A stretch of DNA of 64,000 nt from Bacteroidota bacterium (GTDB lineage Bacteria > Bacteroidota > Bacteroidia > Bacteroidales > VadinHA17), in NCBI GenBank assembly GCA_029547705.1, contig JAKPOU010000068.1, positions 142,036 to 206,035 on the forward strand, read 5' to 3'. The notes under the pieces were generated by a model. It saw only the letters and a list, made by a program, of their open reading frames with translations. It ran no database searches and was not told the DNA's origin. Position 1 is the stretch's first letter, and each line of letters opens with the position of its first letter. Positions 17,942 through 26,660 of this stretch are shown piece by piece. The position numbers and the translations under genes are program-made.

Positions 17942-19216
17942 ATGGATAAGGATGAGATAATCAGATTAAGATCAGAGGCTGAGAACCATCTGGTCAATGA
18001 GTTATTGCCTTTCTGGATTTCCCGTATGACCGACAGGGTCAACGGTGGTTTCATCACTCATTTTGACAGGAACGGGATGGATACGGGCGAGGATGAAAAG
18101 TCTCTAATTGCCCAGACCCGTTCGGTTTACACTCTTTCTTCCGCTCACCGGGCCGGATACGGAGACGGGAAATACGCGGATCTTGCAAGTCATGGTGTGG
18201 ATTTCCTGATCAACCGGATGTGGGACCGGAAATACGGGGGATTTTTCTGGATGACGGACCGGCGGGGAAATATTAAGATCGATCAGAAAATAATTTATGG
18301 TCACAGTTTTGCAATTTATTCTTTAAGTGAATATACCCTGGCTACAGGTGATCCCCGCGGAATTGAATATGCAGAAAAAGTCTTTGACCTCCTTCAAAAA
18401 TATTGTGCAGATACCATGTACGGGGGTTACTGGGAAATGTTCCACCGCGACTGGAGGCTTTGCGGACCGGGCAGTCAGGGTGGTGACAGAAAGACCCTCG
18501 ATGTGCACATGCATCTTATGGAAGCCTTTACCTGCCTTTACGAGTGCACTGGTCAGGATGTGCACCGCCGGAAACTGCTTGAAGATATTGACCTGTTAAC
18601 AATACGGCTTATTCACCCGGTATATAAAACCGGAATACCACAGTTCTATAAAGACTGGACAATAGCTCCCCAGATCAGGTTTGATATAATCTGGGGATGG
18701 GACAGGTTTTCGGAAGACGGGCAGAAGGGAAATGCCACCGACAATACATGCTATGGTCATAACATAGAATTTGCATGGCTTCTGATCCATGCGCTGAACA
18801 TCCTTGGCATTGATCCCTCGGACTATCATGAACTTTTCAGAATCATATTCGATCATACTATAACCAACGGCATTGATTACGAATATGGCGGCGTTTTTGT
18901 TGAAGGACCTCACTCCGGCGGGGTTTATGACAGGGAGAAGGAGTTCTGGCAGCAGGCCGAAACTCTGATCGGCCTCCTTGATGCAGTAATCATGTTTGGT
19001 GATGAAAAATACTGGAAAGCCTACAAAAATGTGCACCGTTTTGTTTTTGACAAGGTTGTAAACAAGGGTGTGGGAGAATGGTGGCCTTTGCTGACAAGAA
19101 AAGGGGAACCGATATGGACACACATGTCGCATTCATGGAAGGTCAATTATCATTCAGTCAGGGCCATGGTACAGAGCATCAAAAGACTGGACTGTCTGAT
19201 TGCAGGAAAAGCTTAA
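17942..19216 (+). CDS. AGE-family sugar epimerase/isomerase
   Basis: A 424-residue (alpha/alpha)6-barrel protein of the N-acylglucosamine 2-epimerase family. Diagnostic stretches are FWISRMTDRVNGGFITHFDR, QTRSVYTLSSAH, HMHLMEAFT (catalytic His region), GHNIEFAWLL and KEFWQQAETLIG. It ends at WKVNYHSVRAMVQ. This pattern is closest to cellobiose 2-epimerase/mannose-epimerase members. No signal peptide is present, so it acts in the cytoplasm on an imported sugar. It is divergent from the DUF1080 operon and 249 bp ahead of the oxidoreductase. Confidence 0.93.
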   Translation: MDKDEIIRLRSEAENHLVNELLPFWISRMTDRVNGGFITHFDRNGMDTGEDEKSLIAQTRSVYTLSSAHRAGYGDGKYADLASHGVDFLINRMWDRKYGGFFWMTDRRGNIKIDQKIIYGHSFAIYSLSEYTLATGDPRGIEYAEKVFDLLQKYCADTMYGGYWEMFHRDWRLCGPGSQGGDRKTLDVHMHLMEAFTCLYECTGQDVHRRKLLEDIDLLTIRLIHPVYKTGIPQFYKDWTIAPQIRFDIIWGWDRFSEDGQKGNATDNTCYGHNIEFAWLLIHALNILGIDPSDYHELFRIIFDHTITNGIDYEYGGVFVEGPHSGGVYDREKEFWQQAETLIGLLDAVIMFGDEKYWKAYKNVHRFVFDKVVNKGVGEWWPLLTRKGEPIWTHMSHSWKVNYHSVRAMVQSIKRLDCLIAGKA

Positions 19217-19465
19217 GCTGCTGACAGGCATACAGGCGGTGTTATTGATGTATTATGCTGTTGTACATGCATCCGGGAAAAAAGATTTCTTCCGGATCAC
19301 TGGCTGACTGATTTTAAAATTTGTACAGGATTCTGTTTTTAACTGCTAATAATATGGGGAGGAACTGTCAGGATCACAGGATGAACGAACAACGAAAGAC
19401 ATTTTTTCAAAAGATAAACAATATCAGGATCTTATATTGAATTATTAATCAAAACTTCGTTTTAT

Positions 19466-20902
19466 ATGAAAAAGAACTCAGGGATTACGCGAAGGAGATT
19501 TATTGGAACAACAACAGCTGCCGCGGCAGGATTTATGATTGTTCCTTCCAATACTGTTTCCGGGCTGGGGCATAAGGCTCCGAGTGATAAACTGAATATT
19601 GCCGGTGTGGGGATAGGGGGTATGGGAAGGGGCAATATTCAGAGAATGGCTGATGAAAACATAGTCGCTCTATGTGATGTGGAATGGGGCAAGAACAGGA
19701 GAACCAATGTTGCAGAGGTTTTTCAGGCTTACCCGAAAGCCAGGAAGTACTATGACTGGCGTCAGATGTATGATGAAATGGGCAAGTCGATAGATGCTGT
19801 CATGTGTGCGACTGCCGACCATACGCATGCTATCATTTCGGCTCATGCGATTGCACTGGGCAAACACGTGTTTTGTCAGAAACCCCTGACACACAGTGTT
19901 TATGAATCACGTTTACTGACCAGGCTGGCTGCAAAGCACAGGGTAGCAACCCAGATGGGAAACCAGGGTTCGTCTGCCGAAGGAGTCAGACTGATCTGTG
20001 AATGGATTTGGAATGGTGAAATTGGTGAGGTAAGGAAAATAGAAGCCTATACGAACCGTCCCATCTGGCCTCAGGGCCTGACAGCCCCGACAGAGGAACA
20101 GCCTGTTCCCGAAACACTCAAATGGGACCTGTTTATCGGTCCTGCGAAATTCCGGCCGTATAATGAAGCCTATACGCCCTGGGTATGGCGCGGCTGGTGG
20201 GATTTTGGCACCGGGGCCCTTGGAGATATGGCCTGCCATGTGATGCATCCGGTTTTCAAATCAATGATGCTTCAATATCCGACAAAAGTTATCGGCAGTT
20301 CCACGCCATTCACAACCGACAGTCCTCCCAATGCCGAAATAATGCATCTTACTTTCCCTGAACGGAAAAAGCCGGCTGATATTAAAATCGATCTGCCGGA
20401 AGTGCACGTTACATGGTATGACGGCGGATTGAAGCCGGGATTCCCGGAGAACTGGCCGGCAGACAGGGTACAGAATTCCGGTGTGCTTTTCCACGGGACA
20501 AAGGATATTCTGGTCTGCGGCGAATATGGTACAGATCCGATCCTTCTTTCAGGAAGGGTTCCGGAGGTACCGAAGAAACTTCGCCGTATTGAGGGAACCC
20601 ATGAACAGGACTGGATCCGTGCCTGTAAGGAAAGTCCTGAAAGCCGTGTGCCCGCAGCATCCGATTTCAGCGAGGCCGGTCCTTTCAACGAAATGGTGGT
20701 TATGGGTGTCCTTGCAACACGTCTGCAGTCTCTTAATAAAGTGCTTGAATGGGACGGATTGAACATGACATTTAAAAATGTCACCGATAGTGATAAAATA
20801 ACTCTGGGCAGGAATGAAACCGTTTCTGCCAAAGCATTCGCGGACGAACTGATCAGGCATACCTACAGGGAGGGATGGTCTCTGCCTGACATGCCTGCAT
20901 GA
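19466..20902 (+). CDS. Tat-exported Gfo/Idh/MocA family oxidoreductase
   Basis: A 478-residue protein with a twin-arginine leader (GITRRRFIGTTTAAAAGF, RRR at 9-11). The Rossmann domain has the loop GVGIGGMGRGN and the LCDVEW strand. The signature AIALGKHVFCQKPLTHS, with the EKP-equivalent as QKP, follows. The C-terminal substrate domain begins near RKIEAYTNRPIWPQG. Tat members of this family are thought to bind NAD(P) tightly and oxidise or epimerise sugars in the periplasm, for example forming 3-keto-glycosides. With DUF1080 opposite, a keto-sugar pathway is the best inference. A hairpin follows the stop. Confidence 0.9.
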   Translation: MKKNSGITRRRFIGTTTAAAAGFMIVPSNTVSGLGHKAPSDKLNIAGVGIGGMGRGNIQRMADENIVALCDVEWGKNRRTNVAEVFQAYPKARKYYDWRQMYDEMGKSIDAVMCATADHTHAIISAHAIALGKHVFCQKPLTHSVYESRLLTRLAAKHRVATQMGNQGSSAEGVRLICEWIWNGEIGEVRKIEAYTNRPIWPQGLTAPTEEQPVPETLKWDLFIGPAKFRPYNEAYTPWVWRGWWDFGTGALGDMACHVMHPVFKSMMLQYPTKVIGSSTPFTTDSPPNAEIMHLTFPERKKPADIKIDLPEVHVTWYDGGLKPGFPENWPADRVQNSGVLFHGTKDILVCGEYGTDPILLSGRVPEVPKKLRRIEGTHEQDWIRACKESPESRVPAASDFSEAGPFNEMVVMGVLATRLQSLNKVLEWDGLNMTFKNVTDSDKITLGRNETVSAKAFADELIRHTYREGWSLPDMPA

Positions 20903-20915
20903 TTCTTATGATAAA

Positions 20916-20943
20916 TGCGCTGCTGAAAATGATCAGCAGCGCA
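20916..20943. terminator. Strong hairpin after the Gfo/Idh/MocA gene
   Basis: TGCGCTGCTGA and TCAGCAGCGCA form a perfect 11-bp stem with a 6-nt loop, 14 bp after the stop. There is no T-tract; it is a likely terminator or 3' end stabiliser. Confidence 0.55.
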
Positions 20944-21089
20944 CGGATAAACCGGAATCATCAGCAATAATTCCTGCTGCAGACAGGTTTCAGGTAAGGA
21001 GCACCGGCTGATTGTTTAAAATTAATTGCCTGTCAGATGAATATGGAAAAATAAAATACGATATTTGTTACAATCAGAGAACAGGGACT

Positions 21090-21767
21090 ATGATACGGAT
21101 AACAACACTGATAGTAACCGGGTTTTTCAGCCTTGCCGGTTTAAGCGGATATTCACAGCAGACGGAATGTGCGGTAAAAATGGAATCTATCTCGGGTGAA
21201 TATTCCGGGAAGTGCAAAAAGGGACTGGCGCATGGGCAGGGTATTGCTTCCGGAACCGACCGTTATGAAGGAGAATTCAGGAACGGATTGCCGCATGGAA
21301 CAGGAAAATATACATGGGCCAACGGTGATTATTACAGGGGAGGGTGGAAAAAGGGACTGAAGGAAGGAGAAGGCCGGCTCGTGAAGGCAGATTCATCGGT
21401 TGTGGAAGGTATCTGGAAACAGGACAGCTATGTCGGGAAGAAACTAATTGCCGCTTACAAGATAAACAAAAGCATGTCCGTTACTAGGTATTCTTTCAGA
21501 AAGACCAACAGTACCGCAAATGATGTAAAGGTGAAGCTGATAAGGGGAGGGATAGAGAATTCAGGTGTTGACAATCTGATAATTGCACATACCAGCGGTT
21601 CCCAGTACAGATCGGGATCCCATACCGGTATCCAGAATCCGCTGTTCCCCCTGGATATAAAGGTCACCTTCACTGCCTGGAACATGTTCCGTACCGCCAA
21701 GTCCGATGTTATATTTGATTTCACAATAAACCAGCCCGGCAGCTGGGAGGTAGTAATCAATTATTAG
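21090..21767 (+). CDS. Secreted MORN-repeat protein
   Basis: A 225-residue protein starting at the ATG at 21090, chosen because a clean signal peptide follows (ITTLIVTGFFSLAGLSGYS); upstream in-frame codons look non-coding. Three MORN repeats occupy residues about 36-110 (YSGKCKKGLAHGQG, YEGEFRNGLPHGTG, YYRGGWKKGLKEGEG). The C-terminal part is a beta-rich domain of unknown type ending NQPGSWEVVINY. MORN repeats are beta-hairpin scaffolds; a specific role in the envelope is not known. Confidence 0.85.
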   Translation: MIRITTLIVTGFFSLAGLSGYSQQTECAVKMESISGEYSGKCKKGLAHGQGIASGTDRYEGEFRNGLPHGTGKYTWANGDYYRGGWKKGLKEGEGRLVKADSSVVEGIWKQDSYVGKKLIAAYKINKSMSVTRYSFRKTNSTANDVKVKLIRGGIENSGVDNLIIAHTSGSQYRSGSHTGIQNPLFPLDIKVTFTAWNMFRTAKSDVIFDFTINQPGSWEVVINY

Positions 21768-21873
21768 ACTTCATGCTGCACTATATATTTTATCTCCCGG
21801 ATCCTTGCCGTTTAAAGAGAAATGTGCCGTTTTGCCTGAACACCCGTAACGTGACAGGATTCGTGACTTGCAG

Positions 21874-22392
21874 TCAGAGGAATTCAGCTATCTCATCCAG
21901 GGACTTCCTGTTTTTTGCTCCCTTTCTGACAAATTCCGGTTTCGGGAATCCGAGCGGAGTAATTCCGTAAACAACTTCAGATTCTTCAAGTTCAAGGGCC
22001 TGCCTTAAAACTTCCGGGTTATATGCTGCAACCCAGCAGGTTCCCACACCTTCATTTGCAGCTGCCAGCAGAATATGGGTCATGGCAATGGCCAGATCCG
22101 TTTCTATGGAATTATAGCCGTCCCAGGAACGTGTCCAGGCCTTGTCTTTCATTCCGGCCACGACAAGGATATGGGGAGCATCCCGGAACCAGTCCCTAGG
22201 ATAACATTCCCTCAGCTTTCCGAGCATCTCCCGGGAAGAGACAACCAGGAATTTCCAGGGCTGGATATTGCGTGCTGATGGCGCCAGCCTGCCTGCATCG
22301 AGAATTTTTTTAAGTGTATTTTCGGGAACAGGTCTGTCCGGATCGTAGTTACGGATGCTTTCACGCGACTGAATGAGTTCGTAATAATCCAT
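21874..22392 (-). CDS. Nitroreductase family protein
   Basis: A 172-residue FMN-binding protein. The N-terminal signature IQSRESIRNYDPDRPV with the basic residues for FMN phosphate is present, followed by LDAGRLAPSARNIQPW and GVGTCWVAAYN. It ends with GYP-like ITPLGFPKPEFVRKGAKNRKSLDEI. Members reduce quinones, nitro compounds or flavins with NAD(P)H in the cytosol. The length is typical of the short group. A stand-alone gene, convergent with the MORN gene. Confidence 0.93.
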   Translation of the reverse strand: MDYYELIQSRESIRNYDPDRPVPENTLKKILDAGRLAPSARNIQPWKFLVVSSREMLGKLRECYPRDWFRDAPHILVVAGMKDKAWTRSWDGYNSIETDLAIAMTHILLAAANEGVGTCWVAAYNPEVLRQALELEESEVVYGITPLGFPKPEFVRKGAKNRKSLDEIAEFL

Positions 22393-22532
22393 TTTTCTGT
22401 TTTTGGGTTGAGCGGAAGCCAGTATTCCGGAATCCGGTCATATAGTCAGGAACGGGTTTTCCGGATGATCTCCAAAGTTAAGAATCAATATTGAATTGTC
22501 CGGCAGAGGTAACGCATCTGTTTAAAGATTTG

Positions 22533-24203
22533 CTAACGGACATCAACGGTTTCGATTGTCCAGTAATCCCTGTGGTAATATTCCCTCAGATTTTTTACGG
22601 CATAGACGTAGGACCCGTACTTGTCTGCAAACAGGTATCTCACTGATGTTTTATATAATTCCTTCGTGCCGTTTTCATTAATAAATACCGGGGAAACATA
22701 GAATGTCCTTATTTTCCGGAGATTCCCGGAATAATATTGTTCTATTACAGCATTGTATTGGGGATCATTGTCGTAAAATGTTGAAGCCGTGTAAATTGTG
22801 CCCGATCCGGGCGATTCACCGAATGATGTGATATAGGGTGATGAGGACTCTATATGTGCGAATACGGGCGGATCAAACGGATGATATTCCCCGTCATAGG
22901 GGGGCAGGTAATAAACCAGCCTGTGATAGGTATAGAGCCTGGTGCCGTCTTTTTTAATCCAGAACTGATCTGCACATGTATGGTAATATGTTATTTTATC
23001 GTTTGCTCTGCCTCCGGAAATATCGAAAATAAGGATTCCCGAAGGAGTCAGTATCCTGGTCCCGACAATAAACGGCTTCCCCTGCATTTTGGCGATAGTG
23101 GTTTTTTCATAGATCAATACTGAAGAAGATCCTGTAACCGACAGTTCCCCCGTTGCAAGGTTGAGATTCCTGAGACCCGTAAATCCCCCTTCATCCGGAG
23201 AAATATAGCACCAGCCATTTTCGCCAAACACGATATCAAAGGGAGTGCAATCAATAGTGTAGTCCCTGAGCAGTTCTGAATTGTCAAGATCCCAATAGCC
23301 GGCCAGGTTCGTGTTATAGCCTATTACAGCCTTATCCCCTTCCTCAGATATGCTTATACATTTCGGGCTGTGAGGGAGGGAAAGGATTCGTGACTCTTTT
23401 GTGCTGGTATTGTAGATGATGAGATTGTCGGGCGATTTTGTTATGACAGCCATTATACCTGATTCCTGGCTGAATTCCGCATCAGTCACTGTCCCGGCTA
23501 TTTCCACCAGATCTTTCTGAACCACCAGGGATTCATCAATCTGAACCGGCAGGATCAGATTACCGTTGGTTGAATTGCTGACCAACTGTAATTCAGCTGA
23601 TGTCTGTCCGTAAATTTTTAAAGGATCCGGAAGGATATGAATCATTACCATGGTTGACTGGTCTTTCTGCAGAGAGCCGGCTTCCGGATAAAGGTACAGC
23701 CATTCGGGTATGTCTGTTATTTTCCACTTCAGAAGACCCTCAGAAGTATTCCTGATGGTAAGAGTCTGATAATTGAATGAATCGAATCTGAGTACGGAAG
23801 GTGTGAACTCAAGGACAGGGAATCCGGAATTTTCGTAGGAAACCGTGAAACCAACCAGTCCCAGATTTTCAATGTCAATAATGACAGTCGCGTAGAAAAT
23901 CTCATAGACGTTTTTATAATAGTCATTGAGGATATCGAAATCGAGTATGAATTTTCCCTTTGTCACCTTGCCTTTCATAACATTGAAAGACAACCATTTT
24001 GGCTGCATAAACAGGGTGTAGCTCCCATCGGTTAAAACCGGAAGCTGTACCGGCACCTGTACATTTGTCTGCCTGTTATCCAGTTTCAGGGTATCGTTGA
24101 GTTCATAAAGATTCTTTTCGTTTTTTGAAAGGAAATCATCACTGCATGAGATTCCTGAAATGAAAAGAATAATTATTCCGGCAAAATATATTGATTTTTT
24201 CAT
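22533..24203 (-). CDS. Lipoprotein with Ig-like N-terminal part and beta-propeller C-terminal part
   Basis: A 556-residue exported protein with lipobox ISGISCSD. Residues about 45-230 look like two beta-sandwich (BACON-like) repeats: PKWLSFNVMKGKVTKGKF and IPEWLYLYPEAGSLQKDQ share the W-L-x-x-x-P..G pattern. From about 235 on there are propeller-like blades (NLIIYNTSTKESRILSLP, ISISEEGDKAVIGYN). No catalytic motif was recognised. It overlaps the upstream barrel protein by 4 bp (ATGA), so the two are translationally coupled and probably act together at the outer membrane. Confidence 0.7.
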   Translation of the reverse strand: MKKSIYFAGIIILFISGISCSDDFLSKNEKNLYELNDTLKLDNRQTNVQVPVQLPVLTDGSYTLFMQPKWLSFNVMKGKVTKGKFILDFDILNDYYKNVYEIFYATVIIDIENLGLVGFTVSYENSGFPVLEFTPSVLRFDSFNYQTLTIRNTSEGLLKWKITDIPEWLYLYPEAGSLQKDQSTMVMIHILPDPLKIYGQTSAELQLVSNSTNGNLILPVQIDESLVVQKDLVEIAGTVTDAEFSQESGIMAVITKSPDNLIIYNTSTKESRILSLPHSPKCISISEEGDKAVIGYNTNLAGYWDLDNSELLRDYTIDCTPFDIVFGENGWCYISPDEGGFTGLRNLNLATGELSVTGSSSVLIYEKTTIAKMQGKPFIVGTRILTPSGILIFDISGGRANDKITYYHTCADQFWIKKDGTRLYTYHRLVYYLPPYDGEYHPFDPPVFAHIESSSPYITSFGESPGSGTIYTASTFYDNDPQYNAVIEQYYSGNLRKIRTFYVSPVFINENGTKELYKTSVRYLFADKYGSYVYAVKNLREYYHRDYWTIETVDVR

Positions 24204-25060
24204 CTGTTCCAGAAATAAAACCTGATACCCAGTAATAATTCAATTCGTGAGAGATTCTCATAATTCTTTTTATCAAGTTTAACACTTGAGCTGTTGGTGC
24301 CGTCTGATAAATTTATTTTTCTGAGTGATGTAACAAAGGATGAAAGCTCAGCGCCGGCTGACAGATAGTCTGTGATGAAATATTCCAGGCCCATGGAAGC
24401 GTCAATTCCCAAATTCCGGCCACTTATAAGCAGATAGTTATTTATATATTCAGCCTCATTCCTGTAGGTGGTCATTCCTGCTGAATAGGCAAAATGTACC
24501 TGCAGCTTACGGTATCCGGGACTGATATGATAGCTCAGGGATGGACCGTAAAAATTGACGCAAATTTTCTCCCCGTAAGTACCATAGAGCAGATGGATCC
24601 CGTCCTGCGGGTCAAAGAAACCGGTCAGACTTCCTGAAGTATAAAAGAATCTGTACCTGAATCCTGCTCCCAGTTGCGGTTTGATCATGTAAGTAAGCCC
24701 GGCTCCTGTACTCCATCCGGTTTTCAGGTTTTTATAATATGATTCCGCCCCGCGTGGATCTGCACCCTGACTTACAAGGGCGTCCCTGGCTTTCCATGTT
24801 CCGGCCAGTAAATATCCGGCACCGGCATTCATATCAAACCGTATCCTGCTGTTTGAAGTGCTGCCCGTGAACATTTCCTCAAAGGCAGTTACATCTTTTA
24901 AGTTTCCGGGGGTCCCCTTGTTCCTTAAACCTTTTATGTCCTTATCCGGGGATATCGTCTTATCCTGCGGATAAACCGCAGTTACCAGGAATGAAAACAG
25001 TACCGGGATCAGCAGGAGTCTGCCGGCTCGTTTATTTGCTGCTAGAAGCGGACGGATCAT
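24200..25060 (-). CDS. Outer-membrane beta-barrel-like protein
   Basis: A 286-residue protein with an N-terminal hydrophobic signal (LLLIPVLFSFLVTAVYPQ). Alternating strands ending in aromatics follow (RFDMNAGAGYLLAG, LGAGFRYRFFYTSG, LQVHFAYSAGM, ASMGLEYFI). The C-terminus LLLGIRFYFWNR fits a barrel's last strand with a terminal aromatic region. I read it as a PorT/OmpW-size barrel of 8-10 strands. It is coupled to the downstream lipoprotein. The family is not recognised. Confidence 0.7.
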   Translation of the reverse strand: MIRPLLAANKRAGRLLLIPVLFSFLVTAVYPQDKTISPDKDIKGLRNKGTPGNLKDVTAFEEMFTGSTSNSRIRFDMNAGAGYLLAGTWKARDALVSQGADPRGAESYYKNLKTGWSTGAGLTYMIKPQLGAGFRYRFFYTSGSLTGFFDPQDGIHLLYGTYGEKICVNFYGPSLSYHISPGYRKLQVHFAYSAGMTTYRNEAEYINNYLLISGRNLGIDASMGLEYFITDYLSAGAELSSFVTSLRKINLSDGTNSSSVKLDKKNYENLSRIELLLGIRFYFWNR

Positions 25061-25230
25061 TGTTTCTCAGGGTTGTGCTAATTGTGGGAATGGATAACGG
25101 AAACTGTTGAATTCTACTTTTTTTGCCAGCATTTAAGATGCTAAAGTAAATATTCTTTCATCAGACTGTACCGGCTGAATGAAATTTTTTTTCAGTTCCT
25201 GAAACAAAAGCTGCTCACCGGCGTTTATCG

Positions 25231-25244
25231 CAGTAATATTACTG
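25231..25244. promoter_or_regulatory. 14-bp perfect palindrome upstream of the small ORF/GNAT pair
   Basis: CAGTAATATTACTG is a perfect 14-bp palindrome ending four bases before the ATG at 25249. The position suits an operator or a short self-dimerising RNA element, but no cognate regulator is adjacent. Confidence 0.3.
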
Positions 25245-25248
25245 TACC

Positions 25249-25443
25249 ATGAAAAGAAAAAGCAGGAAGTCACTTTATTTCTTCATACCTCTGAGCCTTG
25301 TAATCAAGATTATACTGACTGTATTGCTGTTTAATCTTCCGGGCGGATGCAGGGAGGCAAGAGAACATTTTCAGGAACTGCTTGAACCTGGTTCGGAATT
25401 TGCTTATTTTGTGGATCCATACCAGAATTCAGAAAATGAATAA
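25249..25443 (+). CDS. Small single-TM or signal-anchored protein
   Basis: 64 residues: a basic N-terminus (KRKSRKS), one hydrophobic segment (YFFIPLSLVIKIILTVLLF), then an acidic C-terminal part. A Cys follows the hydrophobic stretch (PGGC), but the spacing is not a clean lipobox. The stop is 46 bp before the GNAT gene, so it may be its leader gene. No family recognised. Coding status rests on composition and placement only. Confidence 0.45.
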   Translation: MKRKSRKSLYFFIPLSLVIKIILTVLLFNLPGGCREAREHFQELLEPGSEFAYFVDPYQNSENE

Positions 25444-25489
25444 CTCCTCCTTGCAGTGTGTAAGCTGCGGAAACAAATAAATAGTCAAT

Positions 25490-25936
25490 ATGAAAATAAC
25501 TGAAATAAAAGAGTATAATGAAAAAGTATTCAGGGCAGTCCGGACACTGCTGCCGCAACTTGACCCGGCCATAATTCTTCCGTCAGACGATTTTCTAAGG
25601 GGCATCATAGAAGGCAGGGATACTTTTCTTTTTGTTGCGGAGGATGAAAATGGTGATATCAGAGGCATTCTGACCCTTGTCAGGTATGATATTCCCACCG
25701 GAACCAAATTCTGGATTGAAGATGTTGTTGTGGATGAATCGCAAAGAGGAAAAGGTTATGGCAGGGGCCTGATGATTCATGCAATCAGATTTGCCGAATC
25801 ACACGGAGCAAGGAAAATTGATCTGACTTCCAGACCGGAAAGAATAGCTGCAAACCGCCTGTATCAGGATCTTGGATTTATAAGGCGGGAAACAAATTTT
25901 TACAGATATCTGCCGGAATCAGTCAGAAAATCCTGA
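25490..25936 (+). CDS. GNAT-family N-acetyltransferase
   Basis: A 148-residue acetyl-CoA-dependent acyltransferase. Motif A is ESQRGKGYGRGLM (Q/RxxGxG/A for CoA pyrophosphate) at about 80-92, preceded by the WIEDVVVD beta-strand. Motif B is AANRLYQDLGF at about 123-133. The substrate may be a small amine or a protein terminus; it cannot be deduced. Cytoplasmic, no signal. Confidence 0.92.
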   Translation: MKITEIKEYNEKVFRAVRTLLPQLDPAIILPSDDFLRGIIEGRDTFLFVAEDENGDIRGILTLVRYDIPTGTKFWIEDVVVDESQRGKGYGRGLMIHAIRFAESHGARKIDLTSRPERIAANRLYQDLGFIRRETNFYRYLPESVRKS

Positions 25937-26115
25937 ATCTGCTGACTGAATCTGCCGAAAAACCCTTTTTTCATCATAATAAAGCGTCAGCTGGTCAAAA
26001 CCGTCCCGCCGGACGTCAATATTCAATTCATTTTGACGAATGCAGGAATATTATATGCCAGTTAAGGCTGTGGCTTAACGGTACTGCAGAATTTATTGAC
26101 CAGGCTTTGCCGGGA

Positions 26116-26337
26116 ATGCTCCAAACCCCGTCAGATGGACATTACCAGTTTGTGAGAGAGCTTTCGGGTACTTATCTTTGGAATGGTAATAATTTGAAGA
26201 TCATGAAGGCTGTCTATCACATAAAATCAACAGTAACAGGATCTGTTAAGCTTAAACGCAGGAAGATTGCAAAAGCACTCCGGTGGTGGTTGCGCGAGAA
26301 TGGTTTTGAGTTTAGTTACAGTTATTCCTGCAGTTAA
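26116..26337 (+). CDS. Small basic ORF of unknown coding status
   Basis: From the first ATG at 26116 there are 73 codons with a basic, aromatic-rich C-terminal part (KLKRRKIAKALRWWLRENG). The frame is open upstream for over 100 bp without any ATG, which fits a gene that lost its 5' end or a chance frame. No homology recognised. Confidence 0.25.
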   Translation: MLQTPSDGHYQFVRELSGTYLWNGNNLKIMKAVYHIKSTVTGSVKLKRRKIAKALRWWLRENGFEFSYSYSCS

Positions 26338-26351
26338 TAACATAATCCGTA

Positions 26352-26606
26352 ATGCCTGAAACCGGAATGAAACGTCATTTGAAAGATATTTTTCCCTTAC
26401 TGATTCTCTCCTTATTGTGGCTGGGTCTTTCTTCTTTTTCGGTTCCGGATGTGAAGCCCGGCCGGGTAAAAAAAGAGCAGCGCAGGGAATGCAGGAAACA
26501 GAACGGCAGCTGTATTGTCAGCAGGCAAAAACACTATCCAACGCCATTCAGTAATAAAAAAATAAAAACCAAATCCAATCGCAGGATCAAATCAGACCGG
26601 AGATGA
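26352..26606 (+). CDS. Possible small secreted basic protein
   Basis: 84 residues with a hydrophobic segment (IFPLLILSLLWLGLSSFSV) resembling a signal peptide, then a highly basic tail rich in Lys/Arg and with two Cys. The TGA lies at the edge of the hairpin at 26605-26635. No family recognised; may be spurious. Confidence 0.35.
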   Translation: MPETGMKRHLKDIFPLLILSLLWLGLSSFSVPDVKPGRVKKEQRRECRKQNGSCIVSRQKHYPTPFSNKKIKTKSNRRIKSDRR

Positions 26607-26635
26607 GTAAAACAGGCAGTTCGCCTGTCTTACTC
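26605..26635. terminator. Bidirectional terminator-like hairpin
   Basis: GAGTAAAACAGGC pairs with GCCTGTCTTACTC with one mismatch and a 5-nt loop. It lies between the plus-strand small ORF and the convergent slipin gene. No long T-tract. Confidence 0.5.
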
Positions 26636-26660
26636 AGAACTGACCGGTAGTATCAGTATC

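Noticed and set aside
18596..19132. 178-residue minus-strand frame
   Set aside because: It overlaps the AGE epimerase fully and shows no domain or start context.
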